Shown: positions 54,155 to 62,810, counted from the first letter of the stretch. The stretch: DNA of 64,000 bases from Streptomyces caelestis (GCF_014205255.1 NZ_JACHNE010000001.1:8804001-8868000); one strand, 5' to 3'. The notes: generated by a model not told the origin, from the letters alone. Numbers and translations: made by a program.

Positions 54155-55571
54155 TAGTGCTTCGTTACGTTGTGTGATCTTCCCTGGTGGTGGGCATCGT
54201 TCTGGTATGAGGTTGGGGGAGGTGGAACGGCTCCGGGGTGAGTTAGCGGAGTTCGTTGCCGATGCGTTCGCCTCGCTGCCGCGGCGGGATCAGCGGCGAT
54301 GGGGTGCGTGTTATCTGCGTGGTCTGATGCTGGACGGCCGGCGGAAATCGATCCAGCCGATGGCCGAGCGGCTGCCGGACGGGAACATGCAGGCCCTGCA
54401 GCAGTTCGTGAACCAGTCGCCGTGGGATCCGCTGCCGGTGCGGCGGCGGATCGCCGAGCGGCTGTCCGAGGTGATCACGCCCGAGGTGTGGGTGGTGGAC
54501 GACGTGTCGTTTCCCAAGTGCGGCACCGCGTCGGTGGGGGTGGCCCGGCAGTACTGCGGGGCGGTCGGGAAACGAGCGAACTGCCAGGTCGCGGTCAGTG
54601 TCCATGCCGCCACCGACACCGCGTCCTGCCCGCTGGACTGGCAGTTGTATCTGCCGCGCGAGTGGACGGATACGCCGGAGCGGTGCCGCAGGGCAGGAGT
54701 GCCCGACGAGGTGGTGCACCAGGAGAAGTGGCGCCTGGCGCTCGGCCTGCTCGACACGCTCGGCGAGTGGCAGCTGAAGGCGCCGGTCGTGGTCGCCGAT
54801 GCCGGCTACGGCGTCAGCACCCCGTTCCGGCTCGGTCTTCAACAGCGCGGGCTGTCCTATGTGCTGGCGCTGACCGGGAAGGAAGTCGCCCACCCGGAGA
54901 ATGCCGAGCCGCACCAGCCCGCTTACGGCGGGCTCGGGCCGCCGACGCTGCCCCGGTATCGCACTGCACCGCGGGCCGTCTCGGTCCTCGCAGCCGAGGC
55001 CGGTGCCGGCCGGTTCACCGAGGTGACATGGCGCCAGGGCAGAAAGGGCGCGATGACCTCACGGTTCGCGGTCCTGTCCGTGCGGCCTGCGGGCAAGCAG
55101 GCCCTGGCCGCAGCTCAGGAGGCGGGCGGCGGCCGCAACCGGTGGGACGGCGTCCTGCCCACCCAGACGCTCCTGGTCGAATGGCCGGACGGCCAGGGCA
55201 CTCCGACCGGCTACTGGATATCGAACCTGCCCGCCACCACCCCGGTCGCCGACATGGTGCGGTGGGCGAAGATGCGCTGGCGGATCGAGCACGACTACCG
55301 CGAACTCAAGCACGGCCTGGGACTGGACCACTTCGAGGGCCGCACCTGGCGCGGCTGGCACCACCACGTCACCCTCGTCACCGCCGCCCAGGCATTCCTC
55401 ACCCTCCGGCGGCTCGACCCAAAAGTCCGCACACCGGCCTGACCCTCTACCAGGTCCTCGACCTCCTCCAGGACCTGCTGAGGTGCTGGGCCGGTGAATG
55501 CACCACCTGCGGACGCCCCCTACCCACCCCGCGCAGCCGCCGCAGACAGCCCAGAACCTAACGAAGCACTA
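54155..55571 (+). mobile_element. IS701-family insertion sequence (1,417 bp)
   Basis: Terminal repeats start TAGTGCTTCGTTA on both sides, and the element is flanked by CTAG (54151-54154 and 55572-55575), the usual IS701 target. It abuts the IS1182-type element with the single shared CTAG between them. Confidence 0.92.
54207..55442 (+). CDS. IS701-family transposase
   Basis: A 411-residue DDE transposase. It has ACYLRGLMLDGRRKSIQPMA near the N-terminus, VWVVDDVSFPKCGTASVGVA (first Asp pair), PVVVADAGYGVSTPFRLGL (second Asp) and MRWRIEHDYRELKHGLGLDH (Glu), all family hallmarks. It is full length, starting at ATG 54207. Confidence 0.93.
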   Translation: MRLGEVERLRGELAEFVADAFASLPRRDQRRWGACYLRGLMLDGRRKSIQPMAERLPDGNMQALQQFVNQSPWDPLPVRRRIAERLSEVITPEVWVVDDVSFPKCGTASVGVARQYCGAVGKRANCQVAVSVHAATDTASCPLDWQLYLPREWTDTPERCRRAGVPDEVVHQEKWRLALGLLDTLGEWQLKAPVVVADAGYGVSTPFRLGLQQRGLSYVLALTGKEVAHPENAEPHQPAYGGLGPPTLPRYRTAPRAVSVLAAEAGAGRFTEVTWRQGRKGAMTSRFAVLSVRPAGKQALAAAQEAGGGRNRWDGVLPTQTLLVEWPDGQGTPTGYWISNLPATTPVADMVRWAKMRWRIEHDYRELKHGLGLDHFEGRTWRGWHHHVTLVTAAQAFLTLRRLDPKVRTPA

Positions 55572-55615
55572 CTAGGACGTGTCCGGCCGATCATGTTGCT
55601 GGTTAGGGTGCGAGC

Positions 55616-55879
55616 GTGTCCAAGACGAGCGTGAGCAACGAGACCAGCAGCATGGTCTGCCTGTGGGTGGAGCCGTGGGGAACGGATCACTGGATTCGTC
55701 CGGGTGAAGAGTTCACCGTGGTGACTGAGACGGAGCCGGAGCAGTCGCCGTTCAACGTGGTCGTGCATGATCAGGGAATCACGGTGTGGGTGAACTCGGG
55801 GAGTGACGCCGAGGTCTTCGACAAGAACGGCGGCCCGGTGCCGTGTGGGCACCAGCGGCCCGCCGAGGGTGGTCGCTGA
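55616..55879 (+). CDS. Small conserved hypothetical protein
   Basis: An 87-residue soluble protein: VCLWVEPWGTDHWIRPGEEF, TVVTETEPEQSPFNVVVHDQ and GITVWVNSGSDAEVFDKNGG, with a beta-sandwich-like pattern. I recall similar small Streptomyces proteins beside immunity-type genes, but no function. GTG 55616 is the first start. It is placed between the IS701 element and an IS5-type remnant. Confidence 0.65.
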   Translation: MSKTSVSNETSSMVCLWVEPWGTDHWIRPGEEFTVVTETEPEQSPFNVVVHDQGITVWVNSGSDAEVFDKNGGPVPCGHQRPAEGGR

Positions 55880-55893
55880 GCCGTGTCCGGTCG

Positions 55894-56213
55894 TCAGCTC
55901 CGGAGCCAGCTGGCCAGGGCTGCCGCCATCGCGGTGCCGAGGAAGACGAGGCCGCGTTTGTCGTAGAGAGTGGCCACCGCCCGGGACTGCTCCAGGCGGT
56001 TGATCGCTCGTTCAACGGTGTTGCGCTTCTTGTAGCCGTCCTCGTCGAAGCCGGGTGGCCGCCCGCCGCGTGAGCTTTGCACAGGCGAGCGGCCTGGCCG
56101 TCAGTCTGCTCCGGAATCGTGTGGTGGGTGCCCCGCCGCCGCAGGTACTCGCGCACCGGTCCGTTGCTGTATGCCTTGTCCGCCGCGAGACTGTCCGGCT
56201 GCGCCGCGGTCAA
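55894..56213 (-). pseudogene. C-terminal fragment of an IS5-family transposase
   Basis: The minus strand reads LAADKAYSNGPVREYLRRRG and THHTIPEQTDGQAARL, then in another frame GRPPGFDEDGYKKRNTVERA and INRLEQSRAVATLYDKRGLV, ending at a stop at 55894. The N-terminal half is missing and there is one frameshift near 56075. It is not the same family member as the intact IS5 copies. Confidence 0.8.
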
Positions 56214-56316
56214 CCGGGGTTGCGCGCGGTCATGATCCGGTCGCGCACTTCCTCGGCCCGGAGTTCGTGGAGGTCGGCGGGTCGCGGCGCCGGTGGAGGT
56301 ACGAGACCGTGCTGGC

Positions 56317-57558
56317 TCAGGAACGGGCGGTTCCTGAAGGGAGGAAGGCGACGACGGCGGCGGCGATGCAGACCGCCAGGGGGACGGCGAAGGCGAAGTG
56401 CGCGCCCAGGGGGAGCAGGGCGGCGACGGCGAAACCGGCCAGCCCGTACCCGGCGCCGTTGGCGGCGTACAGGGCGGAGAACCCGGCGCTCCACGCCGAC
56501 TCCGGCAGGTCCCGCTGCAGGGTCAGAGAGCGGGCGGTGAGCTGCGGCGCGGCGAACAGCCCCGCCGCCACGATGCTCACCGCGATGACCGGCAGGCTGG
56601 GCACCAGCGCCGCCGGCAGCAGGACCAGGCACAGGGCCGCCAGCAGCGCCGCCGCCTGGCGGTGGATCCTGCCAGGCCAGTGCCGCAGCCCGTAGATCAG
56701 CCCGCCCACGACGCTGGTGATGGAGTAGCCGGTGAACAGAACCCCGGCGAGCGAGGCGGGGGAACCGGAGGCGTCCAGCACGGGTGGCACCGCGGTATCC
56801 AGGACGCCGCCGGCGAAGCCGCCGACCAGGGCCAGTGCGAGTGAGGGCAGGGCCGCGCGCAGCAGGACCGGGCCCAGCGCCAGTCCCGAACGCCGGGCGC
56901 CGTCGGCCCCGTAGCCGTCGGACGGTGCCGCCGGCAGGCGCAGCGAGGTCAGTGCCGCGGCGACGGCCAGCACGGCCATGGTGGCCACCGCCAGCCGGGG
57001 GTCGCCGACGGCGACCAGCACGGACACGCCGACCGGGGCCACGGTCCAGGCCAGCTCCAGCAGCGTGGTGTCCAGACTCATCGCCGGGTGCAGCAGCGGC
57101 GGGTCCATGGTGCGGGCGAGTAACGCTCTGAGCTGTCCGGGCACTCCGGCCCCGATGCCGCCCGCAACGCCCGCCAGGATCACCAGGGCCGCGGCGGGCA
57201 GCACGGTGGCGGTGGCGGCCAGCAGGGTGTAGACGGCGGCGCGGACGACCAGCGCCACCCGCACGTAGCGGTGGCCGCGCCACCGGTCGGCGAGCACGCC
57301 GAGCCACGGCGCCAGCGCGGCCTCGGTGATGGCGTGGGCGCCGGAGGCCAGTCCGCCGACGGTGAACGATCCCGTCTGATGGCCCAGCAGCACCAGCGCC
57401 AGCGGCGCCATCGCGTCGGGGATCCGGCTCAGCAGCGTGGTCAGCGCCCAGGGCCGCCACCCGGGCACCGACATCACCTGCCGGTATCCCGCCGGTCGTG
57501 CGGTCACCTCCGTGCCCAACAGGGCCCTCCCTTCCACGAACGCGGCCAGGGCCCGCAC
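56317..57558 (-). CDS. MFS transporter
   Basis: A protein of up to 413 residues with 12 membrane segments (for example MAPLALVLLGHQTGSFTVGG and LAPWLGVLADRWRGHRYVRV, the latter carrying the MFS loop 2-3 signature with Asp and Arg). GTG 57507 or ATG 57474 are alternative starts. A carrier-protein remnant lies just upstream on the same strand, so the exporter may once have served a peptide or polyketide cluster. This is inference. Confidence 0.85.
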   Translation of the reverse strand: MRALAAFVEGRALLGTEVTARPAGYRQVMSVPGWRPWALTTLLSRIPDAMAPLALVLLGHQTGSFTVGGLASGAHAITEAALAPWLGVLADRWRGHRYVRVALVVRAAVYTLLAATATVLPAAALVILAGVAGGIGAGVPGQLRALLARTMDPPLLHPAMSLDTTLLELAWTVAPVGVSVLVAVGDPRLAVATMAVLAVAAALTSLRLPAAPSDGYGADGARRSGLALGPVLLRAALPSLALALVGGFAGGVLDTAVPPVLDASGSPASLAGVLFTGYSITSVVGGLIYGLRHWPGRIHRQAAALLAALCLVLLPAALVPSLPVIAVSIVAAGLFAAPQLTARSLTLQRDLPESAWSAGFSALYAANGAGYGLAGFAVAALLPLGAHFAFAVPLAVCIAAAVVAFLPSGTARS

Positions 57559-57600
57559 CGGCCCCCGTGGGCGCGTCGGGTTCCCCCGTGGACGTCCGTC

Positions 57601-57740
57601 ATGGGTGTCTCACCGCGCGCAGCCAGGCGGCGAGCGCGCCGACCGTCGGGTGGCGGAACACTCGGTCGGCAGCAGGTCCGGCGCCAGCGCACTCATGGCG
57701 CGGATCGCCGAAACGAGTCACCGCGCGTGGGTTGAGGTGC
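57601..57740 (-). pseudogene. Remnant of an NRPS/PKS carrier protein C-terminus
   Basis: The minus strand reads RLVSAIRAMSALAPDLLPTE, then after a one-base shift FRHPTVGALAAWLRAV and stop. The FRHPTV..LA.WL pattern is the fourth helix of a phosphopantetheine carrier domain. Only about 40 residues remain; the Ser attachment site is not present. Confidence 0.5.
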
Positions 57741-58254
57741 CCCCATGTCCCGACCGGCATGGGCATCGTCGTATGCGTGACCGTCGGCCAGGTTGGGGGC
57801 GCCGTACGCGCGGGCGTCAGCCCAGGCTGCGGACGGACGTGAAGAGGCAGCGCTGTTCGGGGGTGAGGCGGTGGTGGTCGGTGGTGAAGCGACGTGGCCT
57901 CGTAGGTCGGCACCTCGGTCTTCCAGGAACAGTCATGTCGTCACCGCGCGCAAGCGCATTTCGCCGGTGCCGCCTGCACACGAAGCCCCCGGGATTCCCG
58001 GGGGCGGTGGGTGTCTCGGTCGGGTTGAAGGGAGTCGGTGACGTGGTGTGGGCGGGACTTCCTTTTGGTCGTCGTCCGGGTGTGTCGTCTCAGCCGCCAG
58101 AAGGCTCTCGAGTACTCGATACCGGCCGGGAGGGGACTGGGGCCTGGAAGGTGCCGAGGCCCTGTAGCTGCGGGCTACCGACGCCGGTCGGCGTCGGCAG
58201 CCCGCTGACGAAGGTGGTGTCCCACCAGAGACGGTGCCGTCGTCAGGGTTGACA
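57741..58254. other. Gap with a perfect hairpin, possible IS200/IS605-type end
   Basis: No complete gene. A perfect palindromic hairpin (9-bp stem GCCCCCGGG, 3-base loop) lies at 57985-58005. Sequence around it (about 57830-58020) loosely recalls the tail and right end of TnpB-type elements, which finish with such hairpins, but the protein match is weak. It could equally be an ordinary terminator. Confidence 0.35.
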
Positions 58255-58437
58255 AGGCGGTGACGGCCCCCCGTCCACCGAGTGTCCAGGCAGGCCAGGG
58301 CGCCCCCTCCTGATCGGTCAACCTGCGCACACGGACAGGCTCTGCCATCACGCCCCCAGCAGGCGGACCGGACGTCAACGCCCATCCAACCGTCCGGACG
58401 ACCGACCCGGCGGACCTATGCGGTCAGAGCACTAGGG
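58255..58437 (-). pseudogene. N-terminal remnant of the relic-type IS630 transposase
   Basis: The minus strand reads MAEPVRVRRLTDQEG, the start of the same transposase family as relics A and B, and ends at a terminus with CTAGTGCTCTGACCGCATAG (minus strand, about 58418-58437). The rest of the element is absent. It is the fourth trace of this family in the window. Confidence 0.65.
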
Positions 58438-58559
58438 TGGCGACGGTTCCGGCTCCCACAACGGCGAGGCCATCGGGCCGATCGGCATGATGTGCCGATG
58501 CCGGAACCTCCGGCTCAGAAGTGGCCGCCGGCGCCGGAGCTGCTCGGCCGAGTGGTGGC

Positions 58560-58682
58560 GTGCCGGGTCGACGCCCGGTCACCCGACGGCGACGGCTCCT
58601 CGGGCGGGGTGAAGGGGCGTCCTTGGCTGACGTCGGGGAGGGCGAGGGCCGCCTTGCGGGTGGTGTCCTGGGGGCGGTCGCC
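58560..58682 (-). pseudogene. Fragment of a second MmcQ/YjbR-type gene
   Basis: The minus strand reads TTRKAALALPDVSQGRPFTP, the typical N-terminal segment of MmcQ/YjbR proteins, and then loses similarity. It lies directly downstream of the intact family member, which suggests a former tandem pair. Confidence 0.5.
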
Positions 58683-58690
58683 GGCCGCGG

Positions 58691-59086
58691 TCACCGGTCC
58701 GCCCGCGTGCTGGCGCCGTAGGTGTGCGGGTCGACGGGCTGCTCGGCCTTGGGCAAGAGGGCGACGACGAGCAGGTAGGAGTCGGTGACGAGTTCCCTGG
58801 CGAGCTTCTTGTCGATGCCTGTCCCGCCCTCCAGCGTGATCCAGTGTTTCTTGTTCATGTGGTAACCGGGGGTGATGTGGCTGCTGTGTTCCCGGAGAGC
58901 GTGGGCCTCGCCGGGGTCCGCCTTGAGGATCACGACGGGGCGTCCGGGGACCTCGGTCATCAGCATGAACACCTTGCCTCGTACCTTGTAGACCTCCCAG
59001 TCCGGGCCGAAGGGATGCTCCAGCTGGGCTCCGGGGAGTTCCTCCGCGCACTCGGCGGCGAATGTCTGCAGGGTCGATCCGTTCAT
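58691..59086 (-). CDS. MmcQ/YjbR family protein
   Basis: A 131-residue CyaY-like fold protein. It shows LEHPFGPDWEVYKVRGKVFM, RPVVILKADPGEAHALREHS and ITPGYHMNKKHWITLEGGTG, the complete family pattern (the H(M)NKxHW and VYKV segments are highly conserved). ATG 59086 follows a good GAGGAAGGAA site. The gene is divergent from the AraC regulator. YjbR-like proteins are thought to bind DNA, but the role is not settled. Confidence 0.88.
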   Translation of the reverse strand: MNGSTLQTFAAECAEELPGAQLEHPFGPDWEVYKVRGKVFMLMTEVPGRPVVILKADPGEAHALREHSSHITPGYHMNKKHWITLEGGTGIDKKLARELVTDSYLLVVALLPKAEQPVDPHTYGASTRADR

Positions 59087-59188
59087 GAGTGTTTCCTTCC
59101 TCTGGTGGTGGCGGGCAGGGGCGTCGGCCAAGGGACGCGGACGGCACGCCCCATCCTTTTCCCTGAAGCGGGCAATCGGGCGGTACGC

Positions 59189-59220
59189 TGCGGACACGTG
59201 ATGGTCGACAAGCGACACCC
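59189..59220 (+). promoter_or_regulatory. Motif shared with the oxidoreductase promoter, likely AraC site
   Basis: The 32-bp sequence TGCGGACAnnTGATGGTC then GACACCC matches a sequence at 61993-62024 at about 24 of 32 positions. Here it sits directly before, and partly over, the first possible start of the araC gene, in the yjbR-araC divergent region. Confidence 0.6.
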
Positions 59221-59221
59221 C

Positions 59222-60151
59222 ATGCGTTCTCCACGCGTCGGACGCAGCGGGCAGGCCGTGCAGGCCGCGGTTCCGCTGTACGGTTTCCAGCCCCCGGTCG
59301 GCACTCCGTACGGCCTTGAGGTGAGCACCGTCGAGGACTTCTTCGCCGAGCACGACGACTGGCCGTGGAATCCGCCCCGTCCAGGCCGCGCCACCTTCCA
59401 CTACCTGATCCTCGTGACCGAGGGTGAGCTGCTCCACGATGTCGACCACGTCACGCGGACCGTTGCCTGCGGCCAGTGGCTGTGGGTGCGCCCCGGGCAC
59501 GCGCAGTGCTGGCATCCGCCGGGCGCCGCCCGCGGCTTGTTCATCCTGTTCGAGCCGGACGTGCTGACGTCCGACGCCGCCCGCCTGCTGGCCCCGCTCA
59601 CCGCGCACGAGGCCCCTGCCGTACTGAGCCCGCACCCCGATGACGCGGCCTGGCTGCGGCAGACGGCGCTCCAGCTCCTGGACGAGCACCGTGCACTGGG
59701 GCGGCGCCGGCTCGATGTCCACCACGCCCTGCGGCGCAGCCTCCTCGAATCGCTGCTGCTGCGCCTTGCCAGCTCCCCGGACGTCACCTCCGACGGCGCG
59801 TTGGCGGGCGGCACGGGCCGCAGGGACACGTACGCACGGTTTGCGGACGCCCTGGAGCTGCACTTCCGGGAACTGCACCGGGCTGCGGACTATGCCGGGC
59901 TGCTCGGCTGTTCGGTTCGCACCCTCAGCCGCGCGGCCCGGGACGTCACCGGCAAGGGGGTGCGTGAGGTCATCGACGAGCGGCGGCTGCTCGAAGCCCG
60001 TCGCCTGCTGGGAGGTGCCGGTTGGGACGCCCGGGCCGTGGCCGTCCATCTCGGGTTCACCGATCCCGCGAACTTCGGCCGCTTCTTCCGTGGCCACACC
60101 GGTCTCACCCCGGCCGCCTTCGCGGCCCGCGAAGCCAGGACCGGCATGTGA
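59222..60151 (+). CDS. AraC family transcriptional regulator
   Basis: A 309-residue regulator with an N-terminal cupin-like sensor (EGELLHDVDHVTRTVACGQW, VRPGHAQCWHPPGAARGLFI) and a C-terminal AraC domain (ELHRAADYAGLLGCSVRTLS, then VAVHLGFTDPANFGRFFRGH and TGLTPAAFAA). ATG 59222 is chosen over ATG 59201 because the upstream codons lie within a motif that recurs at another promoter. It is a likely activator of the oxidoreductase operon at 60.4-61.9 kb and of the divergent yjbR-type gene. Confidence 0.88.
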   Translation: MRSPRVGRSGQAVQAAVPLYGFQPPVGTPYGLEVSTVEDFFAEHDDWPWNPPRPGRATFHYLILVTEGELLHDVDHVTRTVACGQWLWVRPGHAQCWHPPGAARGLFILFEPDVLTSDAARLLAPLTAHEAPAVLSPHPDDAAWLRQTALQLLDEHRALGRRRLDVHHALRRSLLESLLLRLASSPDVTSDGALAGGTGRRDTYARFADALELHFRELHRAADYAGLLGCSVRTLSRAARDVTGKGVREVIDERRLLEARRLLGGAGWDARAVAVHLGFTDPANFGRFFRGHTGLTPAAFAAREARTGM

Positions 60152-60174
60152 GGCGGGCGCGGCACAAGCTCCCA

Positions 60175-60350
60175 CTCCACCGCCGCCAGGCGATCGCGAC
60201 GAGCTTGCCCAGCGGCACCGTGACGTCGATGTCCTTGAGGTCGTGCACGCGTGTCCCGTGAACCTTGGTCGCGTCCGGAGCGGGGGCCGGGCCGGGGCCG
60301 GCCGCCTCCTTCGATCGCTGCTCACTGGCCGGGGGTGCGTCACCTTGGAT
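60175..60350 (-). pseudogene. N-terminal remnant of a UvrA-like ABC protein
   Basis: The minus strand reads KVHGTRVHDLKDIDVTVPLG and KLVAIAW, the segment directly before the Walker A motif of UvrA and UvrA-like drug-resistance proteins. The Walker A itself and all later sequence are missing. No start codon fits. Confidence 0.55.
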
Positions 60351-60358
60351 TCTCCCGG

Positions 60359-60790
60359 TCAGGATGCGATCGCGCCTGTCGCGGTCTGGGCGAACGCCCA
60401 GTTGGAGTGCACGATGCGCCACTCGCCGTCGATCAGCCGGTACGCCTCGGTGGCGTTCCAGGCGCGCAGCTGCCGCTCGTTGCCGTTGTCGTCGAGCACG
60501 TAGGTATTCAGGTTGTAGGCCAGGACGGCGAAGTCACCGCCGTCGCTGACGTGCACGACAGTATTGAGGTACTCGTTGCGCACGATGTGCGGGTTGGAGT
60601 AGATCGCCTCGATGTGGGCGACGGCCGCGTCACGGCCGACGACCAAAGCCTTTTCGATCGGGTCGAAGTAGCTGATCTCCTCGGCGTAGTTGTCGAGGTA
60701 GCCGCGGCTGTCGCCGACGCTCCACCGCTCGTTGAAGGCCTTCTCCAGTTCCAGGATGGTCTTGCTGATTTCTTCCTTGTTGACGCCCAT
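60359..60790 (-). CDS. SnoaL/DUF4440-like NTF2-fold protein
   Basis: A 143-residue protein: ISKTILELEKAFNERWSVGD, ISYFDPIEKALVVGRDAAVA and YRLIDGEWRIVHSNWAFA, typical of NTF2-like DUF4440/SnoaL proteins with a conical pocket. ATG 60790 follows AGGAG. It is 65 bp downstream of the quinone oxidoreductase on the same strand and is very likely co-transcribed with it. Confidence 0.85.
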   Translation of the reverse strand: MGVNKEEISKTILELEKAFNERWSVGDSRGYLDNYAEEISYFDPIEKALVVGRDAAVAHIEAIYSNPHIVRNEYLNTVVHVSDGGDFAVLAYNLNTYVLDDNGNERQLRAWNATEAYRLIDGEWRIVHSNWAFAQTATGAIAS

Positions 60791-60855
60791 GACGGCTCCT
60801 TTTTCGTGCAGGCCGCCGTCCGCCGGTTCCGGTCGGCGGCGGATGGGTGTGCTTC

Positions 60856-61878
60856 TCAGTCGTCGAGCAGCACCACGTGCTTGCCCGGCGTCGTGCCGGC
60901 CTCGACGTCGGCCTGGGCATCGCGAACCTGCTCCAGGCCGTGGTAGACCTTCGCGACCGGGGCTTTGAGCCGCCCAGCGGCGATGGCTTGCAGCTGCTGC
61001 TGGAAGACCTGCTCGGGCAGGTCGGTGGCCCCGCCCGCGTAGCTGGTCAGCCTCACCCCGCTGGGGATCATGAACGGGGTGAAGTCGGGGATCGTCCACT
61101 GGCCCGCCAGGGCTCCGGTGAAGCAGACGGTGCCGTGGCGGCGGACGGTGCGGAAGGTGTCGGCGAGGACCGAGCAGCCCACCAGTTCCAGTACGGCGTC
61201 GACGCCGTCCGGCATCAGCTCGCGCACCTGGTCGGCGATGGTGCCGTTGTCGACCAGAGGATGGTCGACACCCACGGCCCGCAGTTCCCCGGCCCGGTCC
61301 GGGCTGCGGGTGGTGGACAGCACGGTGGCTCCGAGGTCCTTCGCGATCGTGGCCGCGCTCAGCCCGACCGTGGAGGTGCCGCCGCGGATCAGCAGCGTCT
61401 GCCCCGCCTGCAGACCGAGGCCCGTGGCGAGGGAGCCGTAGGCGGTCTGGAACATCTCCGGCAGCGCGCCGACCACTTCCCACGGGAGGCCGGTCTCGAA
61501 CGGGATGGCCTGCCCCGCGGGGACGGTCACGTACTGCGCATACGAGCCGTCGAAGGACCGGCCCATGCCGCCCATCATGGTCGCCACCTGCTGACCCGGG
61601 CGCAGCCCGCTGTCCTCGTCGGCCTGGTCGACCACACCGACGCCCTCGATGCCGGGGATCCGCGGGTAGGTGACCTCCGGGTCCGACTCGCCCTTTCGGG
61701 TGGTGACCTCGGATTCGTTGACGCCGAACGCCTTCACCTTGATGCGCACCCATCCGGGCTGCGGCTCGGGCATCGGCGCCGTGGTGACCTGAAGAGCATC
61801 CAGGCCGCCGGGTTGAGTGACGACGACCGCTCGCATCGCCGCAGAGGCGGCGCCTCCGGACGCTGCACGCTTGTCCAT
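60856..61878 (-). CDS. Quinone oxidoreductase-like MDR family protein
   Basis: A 340-residue medium-chain dehydrogenase/reductase of the zinc-independent quinone oxidoreductase type. The cofactor motif is LLIRGGTSTVGLSAATIAKD, and PRIPGIEGVGVVDQADED marks the N-terminal domain; zinc-binding Cys/His are absent. The C-terminal GLEQVRDAQADVEAGTTPGK is a family hallmark. ATG 61878 follows AAGGAA; ATG 61836 would drop a short Ala-rich lead. It is the first gene of a two-gene operon with the SnoaL-like protein. Confidence 0.9.
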   Translation of the reverse strand: MDKRAASGGAASAAMRAVVVTQPGGLDALQVTTAPMPEPQPGWVRIKVKAFGVNESEVTTRKGESDPEVTYPRIPGIEGVGVVDQADEDSGLRPGQQVATMMGGMGRSFDGSYAQYVTVPAGQAIPFETGLPWEVVGALPEMFQTAYGSLATGLGLQAGQTLLIRGGTSTVGLSAATIAKDLGATVLSTTRSPDRAGELRAVGVDHPLVDNGTIADQVRELMPDGVDAVLELVGCSVLADTFRTVRRHGTVCFTGALAGQWTIPDFTPFMIPSGVRLTSYAGGATDLPEQVFQQQLQAIAAGRLKAPVAKVYHGLEQVRDAQADVEAGTTPGKHVVLLDD

Positions 61879-62338
61879 GCCAGTTCCTTACTTTTCGTGT
61901 ATGGCCCGCAGGGTCGCCACGCTGCGGCCCGCAGCTGGTCGCCGCAGCACCTCTCGATCTTCTGCCGACATCCGGCGAATCGCTCAGTCAGTTGCGGACA
62001 TCTGATGGTCAATGGGGGACACCCGGTGAGCCCCGCGATCGCAGGGCTTCACCGGGCCCCTCAGCCCGGCCAGGGAAGTCCTGAGCGCCCGCCCCGTCAC
62101 CCGTTCGGCTCGGCCGGCACCGTTATGGAGTGGTTCGACCAGGAGGGATAGACCCGAGGTGTCCTGGTCAGGCCGCCGGGCGGCGAGGGAGGGGACGCGG
62201 GCCTGTCGCCGGTGCTGCGCGCAGCTCGTCGGTGAACCGGGTGAGGGCCTCCTCGGCCGTGGGGACAGGGCCGAACAGCTCGGCCGAAGTACGTCTACAT
62301 GGCGATCATGTCTCTGAACCTCACCGGCAAGGACAAGC
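61879..62338. other. Promoter region of oxidoreductase operon, plus relic sequence
   Basis: The motif also seen before the araC gene lies at 61993-62024, about 115-146 bp from the oxidoreductase start. No intact gene is seen in the rest of the gap. Confidence 0.5.
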
Positions 62339-62419
62339 CCGCTGAACCAGCCGCTGGAAGACCGCACGGAACGCCTCGGCATCACCTTTGACGGCCGTCT
62401 CTCCGCAGCCCGTCAGTAA
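62339..62419 (+). pseudogene. Short C-terminal remnant, possibly of a transposase
   Basis: Reads PLNQPLEDRTERLGITFDGR and LSAARQ followed by TAA, a coherent protein end without upstream continuation. The family is uncertain. Confidence 0.35.
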
Positions 62420-62435
62420 CCCCAACCGCCCCTGG

Positions 62436-62810
62436 TTACACCGTCCGTTCTGGCAGACCCTGCTGCCGCTCACACTTGTCGCTGCCGCCCGACGGCTCCG
62501 CCGGCTGCGCGCCGCCGATCAGGCCAGGGAGGTGGGCCACCAGGAAGATGACGAGGTTGGAGACGACCGGCAGGACCAGCGAGGCCATTGTCAGCACGAC
62601 CGCCCCAGTGCCCGCGAAGACGCGTACCGCGGCCTGGAACCACATGGATAGACCCAGCGCTACCAGCAATGAGCTGATGAGGAGCGAAGGGAGCGCCAGA
62701 GTGGACCCCGAGGGCCACCAGGCACGCGGCGACCATATTCCGGGTGTTCCGCAGCTGGATCACGCGGAGGGCCGGCGCGATGAACGCGCAGCGCGAACAT
62801 GCGGGTCGGT
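62436..62810 (-). pseudogene. Frameshifted small membrane protein
   Basis: One frame reads VIQLRNTRNMVAACLVALG. Another continues LALPSLLISSLLVALGLSMW, TGAVVLTMASLVLPVVSNLV and IFLVAHLPGLIGGAQP. Together they give a protein with about three membrane segments, broken by a frameshift near 62700. No family is recognised. Confidence 0.5.

Noticed and set aside
58724..59221. N-terminal extension of the AraC regulator to 475 residues
   Set aside because: The extension overlaps the yjbR-type gene on the other strand and lacks any domain.
60359..61753. 464-residue frame fused to the SnoaL-like protein
   Set aside because: The upstream part is a shadow of the quinone oxidoreductase; the SnoaL-like gene has its own ATG and AGGAG site.
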